Positions 5,252-5,262 of a stretch of 5,262 bases of DNA are shown here, piece after piece (the stretch's first letter is position 1; every line of letters starts with the position of its first letter). This stretch comes from an uncultured Collinsella sp. GTDB taxonomy: Bacteria > Actinomycetota > Coriobacteriia > Coriobacteriales > Coriobacteriaceae. Under the pieces are notes generated by a model. It ran no database searches. It saw only the letters and a program-made list of their open reading frames with translations, and had not been told where the DNA came from. The stretch spans positions 1-5,262 of the forward strand of contig USEK01000109.1 of assembly GCA_900553705.1 (NCBI GenBank), in the 5' to 3' direction. The position numbers and the translations under genes were made by a program.

Positions 5252-5262
5252 CTGTCTCTTAT
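5252..5262 (+). other. Partial Nextera mosaic end (reverse complement), library artefact
   Basis: CTGTCTCTTAT is the first 11 bases of the reverse-complement Tn5 mosaic end used in tagmentation libraries. It replaces the expected kup codons, where the family has Gly after ALIT/ALIS. It mirrors the adapter at the left end, so this sequence is bounded by untrimmed adapters on both sides. The first C could be genomic, since it also completes the Thr codon. Confidence 0.93.

Noticed and set aside
1..5262. CRISPR array, tRNA, rRNA or insertion sequence
   Set aside because: No regularly spaced repeats, cloverleaf or T-loop sequence, rRNA core sequence or transposase motifs were seen on either strand.

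Overview
This window looks like a complete small assembly contig from a fairly GC-rich bacterium. It appears to be about 60% GC by eye, with C/G-ending codons, GTG starts and strong AGGAGG-type ribosome binding sites. The gene set and style suggest an anaerobic gut actinobacterium of the Coriobacteriia (Collinsella-like). This is inference, with moderate confidence. Both extreme ends are not genomic. Positions 1-48 are an Illumina P7/index/Nextera read-2 adapter ending in the Tn5 mosaic end. Positions 5252-5262 are the beginning of the reverse-complement mosaic end. The outermost genes are therefore cut by library adapters and not by biology.

Layout, left to right. (1) A short peptide-deformylase-family gene (+, 5' end missing) ends at a strong stem-loop that it shares with the convergent gene on its right. 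(2) A 506-residue fusion (-) joins an XRE/Cro-type helix-turn-helix to a complete AlaA-type alanine aminotransferase. An A/T-rich upstream region carries three direct copies of GTTCAATTT and one inverted copy, forming a 20-bp palindrome over the putative promoter. A second Shine-Dalgarno and ATG sit inside the gene at the domain junction, where they would give a free 405-residue aminotransferase. (3) A LysR-family regulator (-) is divergent from (4) a ten-helix EamA/DMT transporter (+). Their 118-bp shared region holds a T-N11-A dyad typical of LysR sites. (5) After a small hairpin comes the first half of kup (+), a potassium transporter cut off by the right-hand adapter.

How the parts work together. 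The LysR/EamA pair is a standard divergent regulator-exporter module of unknown substrate. The most unusual element is the XRE-AlaA fusion with its own repeat-rich upstream region. Its architecture parallels MocR/PdxR regulators (GntR wHTH plus aminotransferase) but uses a different DNA-binding fold and keeps what looks like an intact enzyme. It may be an enzyme that controls its own gene in response to alanine, pyruvate or PLP state. That role is a hypothesis from the sequence and has not been demonstrated.
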